Made by a program: the position numbers and the translations under genes
In this document: one piece after another, positions 60,377 through 64,000 of the stretch
Numbering within the stretch: position 1 is the stretch's first letter
How the letters are laid out: every line of letters starts with the position of its first letter
DNA from: Roseimicrobium sp. ORNL1
GTDB lineage: Bacteria; Verrucomicrobiota; Verrucomicrobiia; Verrucomicrobiales; Verrucomicrobiaceae
Direction: 5' to 3'
DNA length: 64,000 nt
Assembly: GCF_011044495.1 (NCBI RefSeq)
Contig: NZ_CP049143.1
Span: 2,232,001-2,296,000, forward strand
Notes under the pieces: generated by a model
Told to the model about the DNA's origin: nothing
The model's input: only the letters and a program-made list of their open reading frames with translations
The model's database searches: none

Positions 60377-60805
60377 TTAGGCTCTCGGCTTCTTTGGTGA
60401 AAGTTGAAAACTTGAAGCGGATGCCATCATGCTTCCAAGCATCTTGCCGATGGATTTGGCGCGGTCGATGTGGTCCTGGCATGTCTCGCGACTGATGTAC
60501 TCGCAGGCATAGGCGGTGCGGAGCCAGTGGATGGTTTCTTGTGCTTCTGCGTCAGCATCGGTGAGCTTGCTGGCGAAATGCGCTTCATAGCGTCGCTTGC
60601 CCCACGCCTCCGCGATGTTCGCCCCCACGGACCGGCTGCTGCGTCTCACTTGGTCCGTCAATGCATACATCTCTTCCTTCGGCCAGTTCTTGGTTGCCTT
60701 GAAGATGTCCTGCTGCAGCTCGAAGGCCACCTTGTAAACTTCCAGCTCCGTAAACCGCTCGGCCAGCCGTTTGCGTTGGGAGTTCTCGCCATTTGCTTTC
60801 GTCAT
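60377..60805 (-). CDS. Four-helix-bundle protein (23S rRNA-IVP/Avd-like)
   Basis: 142 residues from ATG at 60805; GTG at 60817 is an alternative. Marks of the IVP/S23 family: FTELEVYKVAFELQQDIFKA TKNWPKEEMYALTDQVRRSS RSVGANIAEAWGKRRYEAHF ASKLTDADAEAQETIHWLRT AYACEYIS, in which L..vYk.A..L...i ... fp..E.y.L..Qi.rs..Si..NiaEg ... f...l..A..S..E....l is the family pattern. Relatives are found in intervening sequences of 23S rRNA and as Avd accessory proteins of diversity-generating retroelements; here it sits between gspE and gspF, flanked by inverted copies of the 15-bp repeat. No reverse transcriptase is near. Confidence 0.88.
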   Translation of the reverse strand: MTKANGENSQRKRLAERFTELEVYKVAFELQQDIFKATKNWPKEEMYALTDQVRRSSRSVGANIAEAWGKRRYEAHFASKLTDADAEAQETIHWLRTAYACEYISRETCQDHIDRAKSIGKMLGSMMASASSFQLSPKKPRA

Positions 60806-60850
60806 TGCAGTCTTCACTCAAGTCACCATTCACTCACAGCCTTCATTCCA

Positions 60851-60884
60851 CCGTCGTACCGCTCACTGTCGCACCGTCGCACGG
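60851..60884. repeat. Inverted copy of the 15-bp repeat region
   Basis: CCGTCGTACCGCTCACTGTC GCACC matches the reverse complement of the array (CCGTCGCACCGCTCACCGTC GCACC) in 23 of 25 positions and is followed by GTCGCAC. Together the two sides enclose the four-helix-bundle gene. Confidence 0.85.
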
Positions 60885-60897
60885 CCAGCAATTCACG

Positions 60898-62592
60898 TTA
60901 GTCGCTGCTAGCAGTAACCAGCATCACCTCCTCCACCGTCGTCACACCCTGGATGGCCTTCTGGAATCCGTATTGCCTCATCGGCACCATGCCATCGGCC
61001 ATCGCCTGGGCTTTGATGTCGGCCATGGCGGCGCGGGAGTTGATCTTCTCCGCGAGGGAGGTGGTCATCTGGCAGATTTCCATGATGGCGAGTCGGCCGG
61101 AGAAGCCGGTGCCGCGGCACTGGCGGCAGCCTTCGGGGCGCTTGAGCTTGTCGATCTGATCCAACGGGAAGCCAATACCAGCCAGGTAGCCGGCCTCCAG
61201 CTTCGAGGGCTGCTTGCAGTGCGGGCACAGGGTGCGCACGAGGCGCTGGGCCTGGAAGGCACGCACGGAGGAGGAGATGAGGAAGGGCTCGATGCCCATG
61301 TCCAGCAAGCGGCTGATCCCCCCGACCGCATCATTCGTGTGCAGCGTGGAGAAGACCAGGTGACCGGTGAGCGCGGCGCGGATGGCGATTTCCGTGGTCT
61401 CCAGGTCGCGCATTTCCCCGACCATCACGACGTTCGGGTCACCGCGCAGGATGGACCGCAGGCCTGCGGCGAAGGTGAGGTTGATCTCCGGCTTCACCGC
61501 AATCTGCACCACGCCGTCCAGCTTGTTTTCCACCGGGTCTTCGATGGTGACGATGCGGCGCTCCTTGGTATTGAGCTGCCGCAGGAAGGTGTAGAGCGTG
61601 GTGCTCTTACCACTGCCCGTGGGGCCGGTGACAAGGATGATGCCATTCGGCGCGGCAAGCAGTTTGGAAATGGTCGCGGCGGTGTTGCCATCCACCCCCA
61701 GCTTCTCGAAGTCGAACTTTTGTCGGGTGAGGAGACGCAAGCTCACGCTCTCGCCATTCACGGAAGGGATGGTGGCCACGCGGACGTCGATGGGGTCGCC
61801 ATCGAGCTCCAGGTTGATGCGGCCGTCCTGCGGCAGGCGGCGCTCCGCGATGTCCAGATGCGCCATGATTTTCAGGCGGGAAATGAGGGAGGCCTGCAGC
61901 AGGCGCATGTTCGGCGGCACCGGGACCTCCTGCAGCTTGCCGTCGATGCGGTAGCGGATGCGCAGGTCGCGCTCCAGCGGTTCCACGTGAATGTCCGTGG
62001 CGCGTTCCTTCAGCGCCTCGCGGAAGATTTGGTTCACGAAGTTCATCACCGTCGCCTCCTCATCCGCCTCATCCAGCACGGTGGTCTCCTGCTTCAGGTC
62101 ATCGTGACCGCCGTCGCCGTCGCGGCCTTCCAGCAGTTCTTCGAAATTCTCCGCGCCCACGCCGTAGCCCATGTGCAGCGCCTCCAGGATGCGGCGTCGC
62201 GTGGCCAGCCCCCAGGTCACCCGCTTGCGCACCTCATGCCCCACGGCCTGCTTTGCATCGAGGTTGAAGGGATCGTACGTCAGCAGTGTCAGGTCTGCCC
62301 CGCTGAGGTGGGAGGGGTAGAGCCGGTGGCGCAGGGCCAGCTTCGCCGGGAAGCGATTGTGCAGGGAGTCGGCGGCCTCGATTTGCTCGTCGGGGATGAA
62401 ATTCAGGTTCACCGCGCGGCCCAGCTTTTCGAAGAAGAGGTCCTCATCCACAATGTTCGCATCCAGCAGCGCCTCCACCAGGGAGCCATGCCGGGCGGCT
62501 GCCTCCTCCAGCGTCTGGCGGCACTGCTGCGGCTGGCTGCAACCCGCCTCCGTGGCGGCATTGGCGAGGAGTTCCGTGAGGGACAGGGACAT
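60898..62592 (-). CDS. gspE: Type II secretion/type IV pilus ATPase GspE/PilB
   Basis: 564 residues from ATG at 62592. Marks: MshEN-like N-terminal part, VNQIFREALKERATDIHVEP, RLPQDGRINLELDGDPIDVR V, ILVTGPTGSGKSTTLYTFLR Walker A, IEDPVENKLDGVVQIAVKPE (Asp box), LRSILRGDPNVVMVGEMRDL ETTEIAIRAALTGHLVFSTL HTND (Walker B and His box), and CPHCKQPSKLEAG with CRQCRGTGFSGRLAIMEICQ, the zinc-binding C-metal domain. The motor that works with GspF. The four-helix-bundle gene is inserted between the two. Confidence 0.95.
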   Translation of the reverse strand: MSLSLTELLANAATEAGCSQPQQCRQTLEEAAARHGSLVEALLDANIVDEDLFFEKLGRAVNLNFIPDEQIEAADSLHNRFPAKLALRHRLYPSHLSGADLTLLTYDPFNLDAKQAVGHEVRKRVTWGLATRRRILEALHMGYGVGAENFEELLEGRDGDGGHDDLKQETTVLDEADEEATVMNFVNQIFREALKERATDIHVEPLERDLRIRYRIDGKLQEVPVPPNMRLLQASLISRLKIMAHLDIAERRLPQDGRINLELDGDPIDVRVATIPSVNGESVSLRLLTRQKFDFEKLGVDGNTAATISKLLAAPNGIILVTGPTGSGKSTTLYTFLRQLNTKERRIVTIEDPVENKLDGVVQIAVKPEINLTFAAGLRSILRGDPNVVMVGEMRDLETTEIAIRAALTGHLVFSTLHTNDAVGGISRLLDMGIEPFLISSSVRAFQAQRLVRTLCPHCKQPSKLEAGYLAGIGFPLDQIDKLKRPEGCRQCRGTGFSGRLAIMEICQMTTSLAEKINSRAAMADIKAQAMADGMVPMRQYGFQKAIQGVTTVEEVMLVTASSD

Positions 62593-62735
62593 GTACGGTG
62601 GTGGAAAGGGGGAGGGGGACGGGAAACGAAAGTGGTGGTGGTGCCTAAACGATGAAGGAACGGCCTTCATTGCACAAGCTCCGCTTCGAGAGTGATGCTA
62701 ACCCACGGGGGCCGATTTGGTTGCGCGGTTTAGAA

Positions 62736-63008
62736 GGAGGTTAGGCGTCCCGCCTGACAGTGGGCGTTAGGCCTCCGGCCTGACGTCAGGGGCTCCACTC
62801 GCCTTTTGCGAGAAAGGGACGATTCCGGTTCACCGCAAAGGCGCAAAGCAGCAAAGGACGCAGAGGGGCGAGAGGGTGGGTGAGCGTCGTGGTGACGCAA
62901 CACAAGCCGGGTAGCACGCCTCGACGCCGAGGAGGCAGAGACGCGCAGGAGAAACGCGCCAAGATGATGCATGTGCCGTATCTACGGAGGTTAGGCATCC
63001 GCCCTGAC
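62736..63008. repeat. Hairpin-family repeats and word-like repeats in the gspE upstream spacer
   Basis: Units of the GTTAGGCGTC...GCCTGAC family at 62736-62758, 62766-62784 and 62986-63008. Between them lies a word-like stretch with GCAAAGGCGCAAAGCAGCAA AGGACGCAGAGG (about 62832-62870), resembling 14676-14715. No gene is convincing in the whole 496-base spacer. Confidence 0.75.
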
Positions 63009-63088
63009 GCCACTTCATGTGCCACTAGCACAGCTGAGGAGAAGGTGGCAAAGGCAGGACGCCCTCGACCCCCATTCCGCCCCCCCCT

Positions 63089-63415
63089 ATGCACTCCTAC
63101 CATGTGTACTTCACCCCCAAGGATGGCGTCAGCGACCGGGAATTGCTGACGCAGGTACATCAATTCATGGAGGGGCAGTTCGGGAGCAATCTTGCGATTT
63201 CCTATCGAGTGCTTCGCATGACCAACAAAGCAAGCTGCGGGGACCTTCCAGACTTTCACCTGATAGTGGACTACGCCTCAGAAGCCGACATCCAATGCGC
63301 CTTTCAGAACATGAAGGCACACTATCGAGAGGAACCGCATGCGCCGTTGATGAAGATGGTGTCGACCTTTCGTGTCGCTTTTTCGAAGGATGAAACTCCT
63401 GAGGCGACCCTGTAG
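63089..63415 (+). CDS. DUF6614-like small protein
   Basis: 108 residues: SYHVYFTPKDGVSDRELLTQ VHQFMEGQFG, YRVLRMTNKASCGDLPDFHL IVDYASEADIQCAFQNM, then VSTFRVAFSKD. This follows a Dabb-like ferredoxin fold pattern (H.y..lkdg..d.el...) of the DUF6614 family. Function unknown. Located 45 bases before the LysE-type gene. Confidence 0.65.
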   Translation: MHSYHVYFTPKDGVSDRELLTQVHQFMEGQFGSNLAISYRVLRMTNKASCGDLPDFHLIVDYASEADIQCAFQNMKAHYREEPHAPLMKMVSTFRVAFSKDETPEATL

Positions 63416-63459
63416 TAGGATCTGGTCACGCTACCCAATCGTACTGCACTATACGCGTG

Positions 63460-64000
63460 ATGTCCTTTCTTCCCTTCCTTGCTGCCGCTCTCGTCCTTGC
63501 CATCACTCCCGGCCCCGGCATGGCGTATGTCGTGGCACGCACCGCGGCGGGTGGCAGAAAGGAAGGCCTGGCGTCGAGCCTTGGCACCGGTCTGGGTGGC
63601 ATGGTGCATGTACTCGCCGCGGCGCTTGGCTTCTCCCTGATAGTGGCCCAGTCCGCTGTGGCGTTCAACGTGGTGAAGTTCCTCGGTGCCGCCTACCTCA
63701 TCTACCTGGGCATCCGTATGCTGCTGCGCAAGGAGCAGGCATCCTTCACGGAGCCGGTGGCATCGCATGGCGTGCGGCGCGCTTTCATGGAAGGCATCCT
63801 CGTCGAGGCTTTGAACGTGAAGACCGCCCTCTTCTTCCTCGCGTTCCTCCCGCAGTTCGTGTCGACCAGCGCGCCGTTGATTCCCCAACTTGTGCTGCTC
63901 GGAATCGTCTGTGTCACCCTGAACACCCTTGCCGATGTGCTGGCCGTCCTCGCGGCTCATCGCATCCTGCGGTCAGATGTCGTACGGTCCGCCCGCGCCC
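63460..64000 (+). CDS. LysE/RhtB-family exporter (3' end outside window)
   Basis: Open from ATG at 63460 to the window edge (180 codons). Marks: MSFLPFLAAALVLAITPGPG MAYVVARTAAGGRKEGLASS LGTGLGGMVHVLAAALGFS, where P-G-P-x-x-x-x-V is the family block; FLGAAYLIYLGIRMLLRK; then FMEGILVEALNVKTALFFLA FLPQFVST, where N-x-K is typical. Exports amino acids or homoserine lactones. Substrate unknown; last part missing. Confidence 0.9.
   Translation, partial: MSFLPFLAAALVLAITPGPGMAYVVARTAAGGRKEGLASSLGTGLGGMVHVLAAALGFSLIVAQSAVAFNVVKFLGAAYLIYLGIRMLLRKEQASFTEPVASHGVRRAFMEGILVEALNVKTALFFLAFLPQFVSTSAPLIPQLVLLGIVCVTLNTLADVLAVLAAHRILRSDVVRSARA

Noticed and set aside
60377-60805. Diversity-generating retroelement
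   Set aside because: Although the gene resembles Avd, there is no reverse transcriptase, template repeat or variable repeat with A-specific changes nearby.
60793-62655. Long plus-strand frame (620 codons) opposite gspE
   Set aside because: Shadow of a high-GC gene. gspE has all motifs; the opposite frame shows no family pattern and is rich in His, Gly and Ala.

Overview
The window looks like a piece of a member of the Verrucomicrobiota, probably the Verrucomicrobiales. The evidence is a planctomycete-type cytochrome gene (PSCyt1/DUF1549/DUF1553) paired with a DUF1501 gene, a PEP-CTERM protein, an ECF sigma factor next to a FecR/LamG anti-sigma-like protein, two bactofilins, families of tandem secreted paralogs, and two sites that match the LexA motif reported for Verrucomicrobia (TGTTC-N4-GAACA). 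Species cannot be named from the sequence alone.

Region 1 (1-12.8 kb) is accessory DNA ending at a tRNA-Ser(UGA) gene, and is probably one side of an integrated mobile element. It holds the end of a DUF3987 plasmid/phage-type protein, a 30-residue basic peptide gene, a modular protein whose N-terminus resembles DUF2829/Tad2, three overlapping small minus-strand genes, an orphan HicB-like gene, two SRAP (HMCES/YedK-type) genes with C-terminal extensions, an XRE regulator overlapping a single-chain restriction-modification enzyme, and an Abi_C protein. One LexA-like box precedes the first SRAP gene and another precedes the XRE/RM pair, so DNA damage may control part of the region. No integrase is visible and the other end lies outside the window.

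Region 2 (12.8-32.3 kb) is chromosomal. It holds rpsP with a KhpA-type gene, a lipoprotein, a GNAT, an IclR regulator, the PSCyt1/DUF1501 pair, two overlapping PH-like membrane proteins, a PEP-CTERM protein, a possible papain-like cysteine protease with an acidic tail, a Gfo/Idh/MocA dehydrogenase, an M36-like protease followed by a HAD-M28 fusion, and secreted proteins of unknown role.

Region 3 (32.3-49 kb) has four tandem paralogs of a secreted family I do not recognise, a CrcB/Fluc fluoride channel, a PQQ-type beta-propeller, two alpha/beta hydrolases, and a complete potABCD-like polyamine ABC operon closed by a terminator.

Region 4 (49-64 kb) holds a DUF2071 protein, nadA, a zinc-ribbon bactofilin with a classic bactofilin, a flavin disulfide reductase, a Nudix-type protein, the ECF sigma/FecR-LamG pair, gspE and gspF separated by a four-helix-bundle (bIVP/Avd-like) gene, a DUF6614-like gene and the start of a LysE/RhtB exporter.

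The most striking structure not explained by genes is in the spacers of regions 3 and 4. Many contain long imperfect or perfect inverted repeats (about 20-60 bp arms) with little or no coding capacity between them, plus a dispersed small hairpin (GTTAGGCGTC...GCCTGAC) and several word-like shared sequences. The four-helix-bundle gene between gspE and gspF is itself flanked by inverted copies of a 15-bp repeat. This suggests, as inference, a family of hairpin-forming mobile or retro-type elements, most of them gene-less, with the four-helix-bundle unit as a possible gene-carrying member.
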